Part shown: positions 36,769-45,836 of the stretch, one piece after another
Numbering within the stretch: the stretch's first letter is position 1
Layout of the letters: every line of letters begins with the position of its first letter
NCBI RefSeq assembly: GCF_007751035.1
Contig: NZ_CP036433.1
Span: 248,001 to 312,000, forward strand
DNA from: Lignipirellula cremea
GTDB lineage: Bacteria > Planctomycetota > Planctomycetia > Pirellulales > Pirellulaceae
DNA: 64,000 nt
Reading direction: 5' to 3'
Program-made: the position numbers and the translations under genes
The notes under the pieces: generated by a model
The model's input: the letters and a program-made list of their open reading frames with translations, nothing else
Database searches by the model: none
Told to the model about the DNA's origin: nothing

Positions 36769-38262
36769 TCAGGTCTTGAGTTTCGTGTGCGCGTCCAGCT
36801 CCTTTCCTGCCGGCCGGATTTCGGGGTGGGAGCTCTCTGCGGCACGCGCCAGATTCCGCAGCATGCCCGCAAACACGAACTGATGCAGAGGATAGATTCC
36901 ATACCAATACAGCAGCCCTGCCAGGCCGAGCGGATCGAAAATGGCTGTCTGGCGAATCGTACTTCCTGCTTCACAAGGACTAACCTCAAATTCGAGCCAC
37001 GCCCGTCCAGGCAGTTTCATTTCAGCCTGGAGGCGCAAGCGCTGGTTCGGCTCGAACAGTTCGACTCTCCAGAAATCGAGGGCCTCGTCCACTCGCAGAT
37101 TCTCTGGATCGCGTCGTCCGCGGCGGATTCCTACGCCGCCGATGAGCAGGTCCAGAAAGCCACGGATCGCCCACAAGAAATTGCCGTAGTACCAGCCCGT
37201 CTTGCCGCCGATGCGACGGATAGGGGCGAACGCCTGGTCGGGCCGAACCGAGACGACAACCTCGCGCGAATCGACAAGTCGAGAACCGAATCGACGGCCG
37301 CCCCAACTCCTGGGCGGCCCCGCCGAAGACAGGGCGTCGGACCATCGTGTTTCCGCCAGTTCGCGGTCTTCGTTCACTAAAGCTCGATGAATCGCTTCGC
37401 GAACGCTTCGGCAACGCACTGAGAAGACCGATTGAGCCAGATTACTCGAGACCAGCGTCGGATTTCGCAAGCTCTCGACAAGCTTCCGCCCCACCCGGGC
37501 GTACAACGGAGTCACCAGCCCCAGCCACAGGCTAGACAAGTAGGGAGTCAACAACGGCACGGGAATCATCCGACGGGTTAGCCCTCGCTGGCGTGCGTAC
37601 TCCTGCATGAGTTGCCCATACGAGACCTGATCGGGCCCGCCAATCTCGTACACCTGAGAAGCGGTAGCAGGGAGTTCCAGAGCGGCGAGGAGATACGCTA
37701 GAAGATCTTCGACGGCGATTGGCTGTGCTTTTACTTGCACCCATCGAGGGCAAATCATAATCGGGAGTCGCTCGACGAGCGAACGGATCATCTCGAATGA
37801 AAGGCTGCCAGAACCGATCACGATCGACGCGCGAAACTCGATCACCTGCGAGTGATGGGCACGCAAAATGTCGCCCGTTTCTTGTCGACTGCGGAGGTGT
37901 TTCGACAGCTTCTCATCGGGATTGCCAAGTCCACCCAGATAAATCAGGCGACGGACGCCGGCCCGGGAAGCGGCTTTGGCGAAATTCTCCGCCGCGATCC
38001 GATCCTGTGACTCAAAGTCTTGGTTGTCGCCCATCGAATGCACGAAGTAATAGGCCGTCTCCACCCCCTCGCACGCAGTCTGCAGGGATGGGGGGTCAAA
38101 GACATCTCCCTGCAGGACTTCGGTGGACGCGGTCACGCGATCTTGCAAAGACTCAGGACGACGAGCCAGGCAGCGCACGGGAAGCTCTTGTTGCTGCAGG
38201 AGCGACAGCACGCGACCTCCGACATAACCGGTGGCTCCCGTCAGAAGAATCAAACCGGACAT
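36769..38262 (-). CDS. NAD(P)-binding SDR-type protein with C-terminal DUF2867
   Basis: 497 residues; AGAGGA lies 7 bases before ATG 38262. An atypical short-chain dehydrogenase fold starts LILLTGATGYVGGRVLSLL (glycine motif at 9-15) and contains AYYFVHSMG and RRLIYLGGLG. From ~300 onward a DUF2867 domain is visible (FAPIRRIGGKTGWYYGNFLW, DFWRVELFEPNQRLRLQAEM). This is the domain order of the YbjT-like/NDUFA9-like group. Its activity is not established. It is downstream of cysK on the same strand, but the 322-bp gap argues for a separate transcript. Confidence 0.9.
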   Translation of the reverse strand: MSGLILLTGATGYVGGRVLSLLQQQELPVRCLARRPESLQDRVTASTEVLQGDVFDPPSLQTACEGVETAYYFVHSMGDNQDFESQDRIAAENFAKAASRAGVRRLIYLGGLGNPDEKLSKHLRSRQETGDILRAHHSQVIEFRASIVIGSGSLSFEMIRSLVERLPIMICPRWVQVKAQPIAVEDLLAYLLAALELPATASQVYEIGGPDQVSYGQLMQEYARQRGLTRRMIPVPLLTPYLSSLWLGLVTPLYARVGRKLVESLRNPTLVSSNLAQSVFSVRCRSVREAIHRALVNEDRELAETRWSDALSSAGPPRSWGGRRFGSRLVDSREVVVSVRPDQAFAPIRRIGGKTGWYYGNFLWAIRGFLDLLIGGVGIRRGRRDPENLRVDEALDFWRVELFEPNQRLRLQAEMKLPGRAWLEFEVSPCEAGSTIRQTAIFDPLGLAGLLYWYGIYPLHQFVFAGMLRNLARAAESSHPEIRPAGKELDAHTKLKT

Positions 38263-38584
38263 GCTGAGATCCTCTTTGCAATAATCATTGATATCTCACC
38301 GGCCGACGCCTTCGAGCATCCATTCGAGGGCGACGACGAGAAACAACCCCTGCGCCGCCACTGCCGCGCGAAGCAGTGTAACGGACTTGGAACGGAGGAA
38401 GCACGAGCGAGCGTAGCGGCAAAGTTGGGACGGCGTGCTGAGCGGCGCCATGCGGGCGCCCAAGCACTCCTGCATTGCCCCAGACTTCAAGGCGGGCGAA
38501 TCGTCGCCCGAGGGATCTCGCCGCCGCTGGCGGCCAGCAGGCCTGGTCTTCCGTTGATTAGCCGGAGCCAGAGTCCCGAGGGGT
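38263..38584. other. Intergenic stretch with no recognised gene
   Basis: About 320 bases between cysK and the SDR gene. Short ORFs on both strands show no family resemblance or ribosome sites. No hairpin terminator with a T-run was seen after the cysK stop. Confidence 0.5.
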
Positions 38585-39517
38585 TCAATCCGCGAAGAGC
38601 GGCGTCGAAAGATAGCGTTCGCCCAGGCTGCACATGATGGTGACAATCCGCAGGCCTCGATACTCGGGGCGAGCGGCTACCTGCGCTGCCGCCCACATGT
38701 TGGCCCCACTGCTGATGCCTGCCACGATGCCTTCCTTTTCGGCCAGCAAGCGTCCCCACGCAAAAGCATCTTCGTCGTCGACCGTAATGACCTCGTCAAG
38801 GAGCTCCGTGTCCAGATTCCCGGGAATAAAACCGGCGCCGATGCCCTGGATGCGATGCTTGCCCGCGCGACCGCCGCTGATGACGGGCGAGTGTTTTGGT
38901 TCGACCGCGATCGCCTTGAAGTTGGGGTTTTTCTGCTTGAGGAAGCGTGTCACTCCGGTGATGGTGCCTCCCGTTCCCACGCCCGCCACGATCGCATCGA
39001 TGTCGTGCCCGCTGTCCTCCCAGATCTCTGGACCGGTCGTCCGTTCATGGATCTCGGGATTGGCAGGGTTTTCAAATTGCTGGGGCATCCAGGCGTTCGT
39101 TTCCCTTTCGACCAGTTCGCTCGCTCGAAGGATGGCGCCGGGCATGCCATCGGCGGCGGGCGTAAGCACCAGATTCGCTCCCATGGCGCGCAGCAGCTGA
39201 CGACGTTCGACCGACATGGACTCTGGCATCGTCAGTGTGAGTCGATACCCCTTTGCTGCGCATACGAATGCCAGTGCGATTCCCGTATTTCCGCTGGTCG
39301 GCTCGATAATGTGCGAGTCGGGGTTAATCAGGCCATCGCGTTCGGCCGTCTCGATCATCGCGACTCCAATGCGGTCCTTCACGCTGTTGAGAGGCTGGAA
39401 AAACTCGCATTTGGCGAACACGGTCGCGTGGTCGCCAGGCGTCAACCGGTTGATCCGTATCATCGGCGTGTCGCCAATCGCTGACGGCGTATTATCGAAT
39501 GTCTTTCCGCGAGGCAT
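38585..39517 (-). CDS. cysK: Cysteine synthase A (O-acetylserine sulfhydrylase)
   Basis: 310 residues, the usual length; AAGGA precedes ATG 39517. It is a PLP fold-type II enzyme. The Schiff-base lysine is K47 in NSVKDR, the substrate loop is PTSGNTG at 73-79 and the phosphate-binding loop is [10 protein letters not shown]. The [15 protein letters not shown] segment matches CysK. It converts O-acetylserine and sulfide to cysteine in the cytoplasm. A small gene of unknown function ends 18 bases upstream on the same strand, so the two are probably co-transcribed. It is one of the few core-metabolism genes in the window. Confidence 0.95.
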   Translation of the reverse strand: MPRGKTFDNTPSAIGDTPMIRINRLTPGDHATVFAKCEFFQPLNSVKDRIGVAMIETAERDGLINPDSHIIEPTSGNTGIALAFVCAAKGYRLTLTMPESMSVERRQLLRAMGANLVLTPAADGMPGAILRASELVERETNAWMPQQFENPANPEIHERTTGPEIWEDSGHDIDAIVAGVGTGGTITGVTRFLKQKNPNFKAIAVEPKHSPVISGGRAGKHRIQGIGAGFIPGNLDTELLDEVITVDDEDAFAWGRLLAEKEGIVAGISSGANMWAAAQVAARPEYRGLRIVTIMCSLGERYLSTPLFAD

Positions 39518-39535
39518 CGTACAATTTCCTTTTGG

Positions 39536-39856
39536 TTACAGCTCGCCGCCGGGAGCTTGAATGACAGCCCATTCATCGAGACCCTGCTCCATGGCAAGCC
39601 GATTACAACGAACGAGATCGTCATAGGCCTCGGCGTAACTGGCCACGAAGTGCTGGGACAAAACCTCGTCGTGGTCGGGCGTTTCCTCCAACCGGGTTGG
39701 CTTCCAGCCGATTGGCATTCTGACGATTAGAAACAGGTAGTCCGCCTGGGTCCGAAAGACTCGGTTGTTGATCATTGATTTTAATCCTGCGTTTGCCCGT
39801 CGGAGCTGCTTGATTACAGGCTCTATAGCCGAATCAGGGATCGTGACAAGCGGCAT
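39536..39856 (-). CDS. Small protein of unknown function upstream of cysK
   Basis: 106 residues, no signal peptide or membrane segment. It begins MPLVTIPDSAIEPVIKQLRR and contains YLFLIVRMPIGWKP and SQHFVASYAEAYDDLVRCNR. The codon pattern looks coding, and the 18-base spacing to cysK supports a shared transcript. I do not recognise the family. Confidence 0.65.
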   Translation of the reverse strand: MPLVTIPDSAIEPVIKQLRRANAGLKSMINNRVFRTQADYLFLIVRMPIGWKPTRLEETPDHDEVLSQHFVASYAEAYDDLVRCNRLAMEQGLDEWAVIQAPGGEL

Positions 39857-40061
39857 CCGTTGGCGGTTTACTGCGATTTTCCCGCGATAAACGACCAGGC
39901 GACGATCCCACGGGAGTTCCAGATTTTCTGGGCAATTCAGGGTTGTCGTTTGGCAGGCGCCCCTAGAGTGAAATGTAAAGCGACGGCGTTAATTGACGAG
40001 ATCGCGCCGGCTTCTTCTCTAAACCGGGCGGCGTTGCCCGCCCTCAACACGGGAGCTCAAA

Positions 40062-40274
40062 ATGGCCTCTGCAGAGCACACGACGAACTGGCCCGACCTG
40101 GCGATCGGTCTTTATGATCGGCTGACGGGCAGGAACGCCGAAATCACTTACGAGTTTCAAGATATGCATCTGCAGGTCCCCAGCGGCGCCGGGGAGCAAG
40201 CGCAGCATGCAGAGTGGGTATTCAGCGGCACGATGAAAATCCGCACGTCGGACGCTGGAACAGACCCAAACTGA
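40062..40274 (+). CDS. Small conserved-looking protein of unknown function
   Basis: 70 residues; GGAG lies 6 bases before ATG 40062. It reads NWPDLAIGLYDRLTGRNAEI then YEFQDMHLQVPS and ends with FSGTMKIRTSDAG. Soluble and mostly beta. I recall similar tiny proteins in other bacteria, but no function. It is the first of four closely packed small reading frames, with the next ATG two bases after its stop. Confidence 0.6.
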   Translation: MASAEHTTNWPDLAIGLYDRLTGRNAEITYEFQDMHLQVPSGAGEQAQHAEWVFSGTMKIRTSDAGTDPN

Positions 40275-40276
40275 CG

Positions 40277-40561
40277 ATGACCGGCCGCCTGAGGGGCAGG
40301 CTCGATGGCCGGCCGGTCGAACTGGAAGCAGCAGGGCGTGAAATAGGGTTACGCGTTTCCGACTGGCGTTCCGCGTGGAAACTACGGCGTGATGCATCAC
40401 GGGTCCCCGCGCCGCTTTTTCAAAGCCTGAGTGAGCTCGGATTTGCTCTGCGATTGAAGATCGGTACAGGGTTGACGATGGAGCAGTTTCCCAAACCCCA
40501 CTGGGCGGTTCGTCTGCTTGCACCCAACCTGGGTCGTATCGCCAAGACGCCATCGTCATGA
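40277..40561 (+). CDS. Small basic protein of unknown function
   Basis: 94 residues from ATG 40277, two bases after the previous stop. It is rich in Arg/Lys and Leu (LRGRLDGRPVELEAAGREIG, LGFALRLKIGTGLTMEQFPK). No signal peptide or membrane span. The tight spacing argues for translational coupling with the gene before it. No family recognised. Confidence 0.5.
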   Translation: MTGRLRGRLDGRPVELEAAGREIGLRVSDWRSAWKLRRDASRVPAPLFQSLSELGFALRLKIGTGLTMEQFPKPHWAVRLLAPNLGRIAKTPSS

Positions 40562-40586
40562 GTTCAAAACCAATGAGGATCGACAG

Positions 40587-40763
40587 ATGAATCGCTTGCA
40601 ACTGGCCAAGATGGGGTTCGTTCTCGCGGCAGGCGCCTTGTTCTGCCTTTCGGTCTATTAATGGTTCACCGGCAGCCGTGACGAAGGCGTCTTCGTGGGC
40701 ATCTGGGTGCCGTCGATTCTGAGCTTCGGGGCGCTCCTGTTAGGTGGTAAATCCTATGGATAA
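40587..40763 (+). pseudogene. Small membrane protein interrupted by an in-frame TAA
   Basis: From ATG 40587 the frame gives MNRLQLAKMGFVLAAGALFC and LSVY, then TAA at 40659-40661. It then continues in the same frame with WFTGSRDEGVFVGIWVPSIL and SFGALLLGGKSYG to a stop at 40761-40763. Both halves read as one two-span membrane protein of about 58 residues with the spans on each side of the stop. A single change (for example TTA to TAA) would explain the break. A sequencing error is an equally simple explanation. Confidence 0.6.
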
Positions 40764-40866
40764 TTTCGCCATCTTTGTCTTCGGTTGTTTCGTTTTCGGA
40801 CTTGTGGCGGCCGCGGCGTTCTGTGCGCTGCTCGCCAGCGATCGACCGAATCAGGACTCAAACTGA
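40756..40866 (+). CDS. Tiny single-span membrane protein
   Basis: 36 residues from ATG 40756, overlapping the end of the preceding frame by 8 bases: one hydrophobic span (FAIFVFGCFVFGLVAAAAFC) followed by a short polar tail (SDRPNQDSN). The overlap and shared membrane character suggest it belongs to the same mini-operon. Function unknown. Confidence 0.5.
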   Translation: MDNFAIFVFGCFVFGLVAAAAFCALLASDRPNQDSN

Positions 40867-41356
40867 CCGTTACAGGCGTTACCTCTGGCGGTTGACCTGC
40901 TTTCTTGTGACGCACCCTGGGCCATTGCCCCGCGCTGGCCATGCCGCTCTCGTTGTGCGGCGGTGGCGGCCGGGCAGTCCAATGATTGCTTCGCCTTGGA
41001 AGTTGAACGCCGCAAAGGCCGCTAGCACCTGCCGACAGCTGAATTGCTGCGTGCCGCGTGACCCAGGCGGAATGGTCCCTCTTGCGTCGCTCGCTGGCCC
41101 CGACGTTCTCCGCTAGGTGGCGAATCAAGCACTTCGCGAGGGGGGCGAATGGGGCGCAATTTCAAGCGCCGAGTTGAAATTCCGTACAAGCAGGATGCCC
41201 CGAATCGTGTTAGAATGACGTGATGATATGGCGTCTCGCCCCCTTCCCGATGTGGTTAGCCTGAGTGCGATGATGCGCGTTGCCTCGTCGTCACGATAGC
41301 AGGCGGTCCCCTTGCGAGGCTCCCGCCCGTCCATTCGGCGGTTGTCGACCCTCGTG
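40867..41356. other. Intergenic stretch upstream of a DUF1592-DUF1552 unit
   Basis: About 490 bases with only shadow-like short ORFs. A TAGAAT box near 41213 could be a -10 element for the downstream unit but lacks a convincing -35 partner. No repeat or hairpin was recognised. Confidence 0.4.
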
Positions 41357-43954
41357 ATGGACCCAAGTCGAGTACTGGAGATTCGTTTGAGCAGTCATTG
41401 CTTTGTCGCCGCTTCGAACTTTGCCTTTACACGGCTTGTCTTCTCCGTGGGTATTCTGCTTGCAGGGTCCTCTTTGGCTTCAGGGGAAGAAACGTCGCCA
41501 TTGATGGTTCCTGAACCGATTCAGGGTATCATCACGACTCGCTGCCTGGATTGTCACAGCGGCGAAACTGCAGAAGCGGATGTGCGCTTTGACAACCTTG
41601 CAACGCTAACGTTGAACGCACAACTAGAACTTTTCAATCGAGCGCAGGATCAACTTTTCTTTGGCCTGATGCCGCCGGAAGATGCTGACCCGCTAAGCGG
41701 GATAGAACACGCTGAATTGGCCGGGTGGCTTCGTCGCGAACTACGCAGTCGCCATGCATCGAAGCTGGACGACAAGCTACGAGACCCGAGTTACGGAAAC
41801 TACGTCGACCACGAACAGCTCTTCAATGGCTCGATCAGGGACAAGCCATTCACGCCTGCTCGCCGCTGGTTGGTGAGTCCTCAGATATTCCACGAGCGTG
41901 TAAACGCTGTTTTCCAACTCCGTGAGCGAGACCGTCAGCGCAACTTTTACGGCGTCACAAATCCCATCGTCTTGCCTGATCATTCGGGGGTTCGCTACTA
42001 CGACACCGCGGCATTGGATGGCGGGCACCTGTTGGTGATGTTGAATAACGCACAGTGGATTGCCGAAAAACAGGTTTTCGCAGCCGCTCATCAGGGCGAG
42101 GATCGCCGCCAGCTGCAATTTGCGAATGAGAAAGACCGCTGGTGTCCGCCGACTTCCCCGCCAGAATTTGTCGCCATCCTGCAGAAACAGTCTACGCCTT
42201 CTGACGAAGAATTGATCTCGGCGATTCATGCACAATTTGACTGCGTCCTGCAGCGTCGCGCCTCGGCAGCAGAGTTGACGAAACATCTGCCGCAGTTTCG
42301 GAGCGCAATTGAACTGGCCGGCAACGAAGATGGCCTGCGGCAAATGCTGTTGAGCGTCTTGCTGAAGTCCGAGTTTCTGTATCGCCTGGAATTTGGGGCA
42401 GGCGAGCCGGACGAATATGGAAGAAAGAAACTCTCGCCTCGGGAAGCCAGCTATGCGATTGCCTACGCGGTTTCGGATCGTGTGCCCGACGAGCAGTTGG
42501 TGCAGGCTGCCGCTGAAGGGAGACTGCTGTCGAAAGAAGACTATCGACGGGAAGTCACGCGTCTTCTGGATGACAAAAAGTCGTTCTCCGATGAAGGGGA
42601 CCCCACGCTGAACGGGATTCATCTTCGTTCCCACACCGTGAGTCACCCGAAGATTAATCGTTTCTTTCGCGAATTTTTTGGTTATCCGGCCAGCGTCAAG
42701 CTGTTCAAAGATGTGTCGCGCAGCGGCGGGTTCTTTGATAACGCGGGGCGCGATTACACCGGTACGGCAGGCAGCGTAACCAACGAAGCCGATCGAATTG
42801 TCGATTATATTCTGAGTCAGGATCGAGACGTGTTCGCGCAACTGCTGACCACCGATCTCAACTTTGTGTTGCACACGCGGAGCAACGAACAAGGTCAAAA
42901 GCTGGTGGATGGCTGGCGTCGAGCGTATGAGGGATTGAAAGACACGGAATGGAAAGACAATCCCGAGCAGGTTCTGCTGGAAAACTTTGACAAACACAAA
43001 GAGCTGTTTGCTCAAATCGGAATCACCGACCTCCGCGAGGATCGCCGAAAGAACCATGTTCGTGACCTCAGTAGATACATGTTGTTCTTCGAGCATACTT
43101 TTGGCAAAGGGCGAACCCCGATTACTTTCCCCTGGTTTGCCCACGGCGGCCAGAAATTCAGGTACTCCGAAATTTACAGTCTTCCGCCCGTTCCCGGCGC
43201 AGGACCGCTGGATTATCAGGGTCGACGATCGCGGGGGCAGTATGACGACGAGGAAACGTGGGACTACCCGGTTGTTCAGCCATTCCGGATTCCGCATCGC
43301 AAGGGACTGCTCACCCATCCGGCCTGGCTGTTGGCGCATTCGCAAAATACGGAAACAGATCCGGTCCGACGCGGCCGCTGGATCCGGGAGAAGTTGCTGG
43401 CGGGCCGGGTGCCTGATGTCCCGATTACCGTCGACGCCCAGATCCCCGAAGATCATCAACGCACGCTTCGAGAACGACTTGATTCGGTGACTCTCAAGCA
43501 GGAGTGCTGGAAGTGTCATCAGCAAATGAATCCCTTGGGGCTGACCTTTGAGATCTTCGATGATTTCGGCAGGTACAGGACCCACGAGAGCCTTGAGCTT
43601 CCCGATAGCCTCAAGGAAACCGCCGCCGGCAAGAACACGGCGAACGTGTCCACGACAAAACCGGTCAACGCGGTCGGTCTTCTCAGGGGTGCGGGCGACC
43701 CAGCCTTGGATGGCGAAGTTACCGATGCTTTCGATCTGATTGACCGACTTGCGAAGTCGGATCTCGTGCGGCAAAGCATTATTCGCCATGCGTTTCGATA
43801 CTTTATGGGACGCAATGAAACGTTATCGGATTCGCAAACTCTAATTGACGCCGATCAGGCGTATATCAAAAGCGGCGGAAGTTTTCGGGCGGTTATTGTC
43901 TCACTGTTAACCTCTGACTCCTTTATGTACCGAAAAAATATTGAGCTGCGGTAG
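41357..43954 (+). CDS. DUF1592/DUF1588/DUF1585 planctomycete cytochrome c protein
   Basis: 865 residues from ATG 41357; an in-frame TTG at 41312 is less likely. A signal/anchor segment lies at ~24-42 (FTRLVFSVGILLAGSSLASG). The N-terminal haem site is CLDCH (63-67). The DUF1592 core (SYAIAYAVSDRVPDEQLVQA), DUF1588 with CWKCHQQMNPLGLTFEIFDD and DUF1585 (IRHAFRYFMGRNETLSDSQT) follow. It is longer than its relative at 3691, mainly by an insert between DUF1592 and DUF1588. It is partnered with the DUF1552 gene 194 bases on, the gap being occupied by a MITE-like element. Confidence 0.92.
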   Translation: MDPSRVLEIRLSSHCFVAASNFAFTRLVFSVGILLAGSSLASGEETSPLMVPEPIQGIITTRCLDCHSGETAEADVRFDNLATLTLNAQLELFNRAQDQLFFGLMPPEDADPLSGIEHAELAGWLRRELRSRHASKLDDKLRDPSYGNYVDHEQLFNGSIRDKPFTPARRWLVSPQIFHERVNAVFQLRERDRQRNFYGVTNPIVLPDHSGVRYYDTAALDGGHLLVMLNNAQWIAEKQVFAAAHQGEDRRQLQFANEKDRWCPPTSPPEFVAILQKQSTPSDEELISAIHAQFDCVLQRRASAAELTKHLPQFRSAIELAGNEDGLRQMLLSVLLKSEFLYRLEFGAGEPDEYGRKKLSPREASYAIAYAVSDRVPDEQLVQAAAEGRLLSKEDYRREVTRLLDDKKSFSDEGDPTLNGIHLRSHTVSHPKINRFFREFFGYPASVKLFKDVSRSGGFFDNAGRDYTGTAGSVTNEADRIVDYILSQDRDVFAQLLTTDLNFVLHTRSNEQGQKLVDGWRRAYEGLKDTEWKDNPEQVLLENFDKHKELFAQIGITDLREDRRKNHVRDLSRYMLFFEHTFGKGRTPITFPWFAHGGQKFRYSEIYSLPPVPGAGPLDYQGRRSRGQYDDEETWDYPVVQPFRIPHRKGLLTHPAWLLAHSQNTETDPVRRGRWIREKLLAGRVPDVPITVDAQIPEDHQRTLRERLDSVTLKQECWKCHQQMNPLGLTFEIFDDFGRYRTHESLELPDSLKETAAGKNTANVSTTKPVNAVGLLRGAGDPALDGEVTDAFDLIDRLAKSDLVRQSIIRHAFRYFMGRNETLSDSQTLIDADQAYIKSGGSFRAVIVSLLTSDSFMYRKNIELR

Positions 43955-43966
43955 TGGAAGATCACG

Positions 43967-44067
43967 GGAACGAGGGGAAAATAACTTCGGTTTTTATATA
44001 GTGAGCCGAACGCGCTAGCGTCGGGCGGTTCTACTCCTGTGAGCCGAAGTTATTCTTCCCCAGTTCC
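43967..44067. mobile_element. 101-bp MITE-like element, copy A
   Basis: Its reverse complement matches 52050-52150 with only two differences in 101 bases. The ends are imperfect terminal inverted repeats (GGAACGAGGGGAAAATAACT against GGAACTGGGGAAGAATAACT), including a perfect 11-bp AATAACTTCGG/CCGAAGTTATT stem. The core holds CGCTAGCG. If the element is taken as GAAC...GTTC, CACGG directly flanks both sides, which suggests a 5-bp target duplication. It has no coding capacity. It lies between the DUF1592 and DUF1552 genes and could form a hairpin in their shared transcript. Confidence 0.75.
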
Positions 44068-44148
44068 ACGGGATGTTCAACGGTCCCGCAAGGTTTGCCG
44101 CAGCATGATTCACGAAACAAGTTACCTGACTTTACGAATGGATAAGCC

Positions 44149-45543
44149 ATGAGCAGTCGACGGACATTCTTAGCACGCACCTTGGCGAGCGCCGCCGCCA
44201 TGAGCCTTTCCACACCGCAACTCTTCGCGACGTCGGCGACCAGCAAACCGCCGATGCGCTTCATCTTCATGCATAAAGGCAACGGGCTGATTCCCGATTC
44301 GCTGGTTCCGCCATCCTTTGACAAAGAGCAGAGGGAAGCGGAGGCCCGCAAGGAAGCGTTTGAAATCGACCTCGATGGGCATGACCTTCCGCAGTGGATG
44401 AATCCCCTCGCGAGTCACAGGAATAACCTCGCCATCCTGCAGGGCCTTTCGGGAAAAATGTGTACGACGGGACATCACACCTGGTGTTCGTCGCTCGGAG
44501 TCTTCAAAGCGAATGAACGGCTGAGCTCCATCAGGTGGGCGACTGTCGACTTCGAGTTAGCCAGGCTTTTTCCATCACCTTTTGAACACATTGAACTCGC
44601 CTGCTTCCCTGGCAGCGGCGGCAATTCACGAGGAAATATCAACGGGATTGAAAAAGGCTTCTCGGCCCGCGGCGCCCAGCAACCGAACTACGCGTTCGGT
44701 TCGCCCAGGGTGGCGATGCAGGAGTTGTTCAAATCCGTTACCACCAAGAAGACCGACCAGAACCGCTACGAACTCGAACGCAACATGCTCGAATTCCTGG
44801 CCGCCGAAGAAGAAGGGCTCGCGCAGGGACTGCGAGGCGCCGAACGTACGAAGGTGGCGAATTACGCCGACGCGATACAGGATATTCGTGGACGCAACCG
44901 CCGTATTGAAGCGATGAGAGAAGTGATTCGGAAACACATTCCGTTACTCGACGAGAAGTATCTTTCCGAGAATCTCTCCACCGTCGATCGTCAGTTCGGC
45001 TTGACGGAAATCCTGCTCTCAACGTTGATTTCTGGGATGACCAATGTGGTCACGTTCACCGTGGACGAACTGGGCACAAGTTACACGGGCCTTTCCGGAC
45101 TCGAGGGCGACAATATCAATCTGCACGATGTGGGGCACAACAAGTCCATTGGCGGATTTGATTCGCTGCAGATTCGCGAGAAAGTTCGCTGGCAACACAT
45201 GACGCTCGTCGACCGCATCGTCACTCGCTTGAAAAACGTCCCCGAAGGCGATGGCTGCATGTTCGACAATACGATGCTGTTCTACTTCTCCGACAACGGA
45301 GAAACGCATCACAGTAAAGGAACCGAGTGGCCGTTCCTTGTTCTGGCTGGCGACAACGCTCGCATCGATATCAGCCGGCGCTACATTCGCCTTCCAGAAT
45401 ACGGCCAGGCGGGCCACAAGACGCTTGGCAACTGGTACACGACACTTCTCAACGCCCACGGGAACTCGATTGATCACTACGGCGCACTGGACGTCGCGCT
45501 AACGATCGATCAAAAGGGGCCGATCGAACATTTCCTGAGGTGA
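44149..45543 (+). CDS. DUF1552 family secreted protein
   Basis: 464 residues. SRRTFLARTLASAAAMSLST is a Tat-type signal. The body shows MRFIFMHKGNGLIPDSLVPP, a helical centre (VANYADAIQDIRGRNRRIEA), LFYFSDNGETHHSKGTEWPF and QKGPIEHFLR at the end, all matching DUF1552. It is equal in length to the copy at 2260 (461 residues) but clearly diverged. It is downstream of a DUF1592 gene, as at 2.3-5.8 kb. Confidence 0.92.
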   Translation: MSSRRTFLARTLASAAAMSLSTPQLFATSATSKPPMRFIFMHKGNGLIPDSLVPPSFDKEQREAEARKEAFEIDLDGHDLPQWMNPLASHRNNLAILQGLSGKMCTTGHHTWCSSLGVFKANERLSSIRWATVDFELARLFPSPFEHIELACFPGSGGNSRGNINGIEKGFSARGAQQPNYAFGSPRVAMQELFKSVTTKKTDQNRYELERNMLEFLAAEEEGLAQGLRGAERTKVANYADAIQDIRGRNRRIEAMREVIRKHIPLLDEKYLSENLSTVDRQFGLTEILLSTLISGMTNVVTFTVDELGTSYTGLSGLEGDNINLHDVGHNKSIGGFDSLQIREKVRWQHMTLVDRIVTRLKNVPEGDGCMFDNTMLFYFSDNGETHHSKGTEWPFLVLAGDNARIDISRRYIRLPEYGQAGHKTLGNWYTTLLNAHGNSIDHYGALDVALTIDQKGPIEHFLR

Positions 45544-45836
45544 CAAGGGAAATTGGAATACGGATAACGAGGGAACGCTTTCTCGCATCGCCGGCAGATG
45601 CTCTTCCACTGCCTGCCGGCTTGGGCGCTTGAGGAGGGAATGACCGTCTTTCGCCTCCTCTTGCTCTGTGTGCGCCACCCGAGGTTGATGCGCCGCGACC
45701 ACGTATTTTGCGTTGCACGCAAGACGATGAGTCCACGCTAACTCCCCTTTCTGCTCGTGGGGGGTTGTCGGTGTTCTATAATGAATCGGTGTGACCGGTC
45801 CGAGGGTTTCCGAGGCGAAAAAGCGGGAGAAATGGA

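Noticed and set aside
41777-43789. 670-codon minus-strand frame opposite the DUF1592 gene
   Set aside because: Antisense shadow of a gene with three conserved domains; composition (Arg/Gln/Phe-rich) is typical of reverse-strand translation.
43967-44067. The inverted repeat considered as an ordinary intrinsic terminator
   Set aside because: The arms enclose about 55 bases and lack a T-run, and a near-identical inverted copy with its own near-duplicated flanks lies in another context, which fits a mobile element better.
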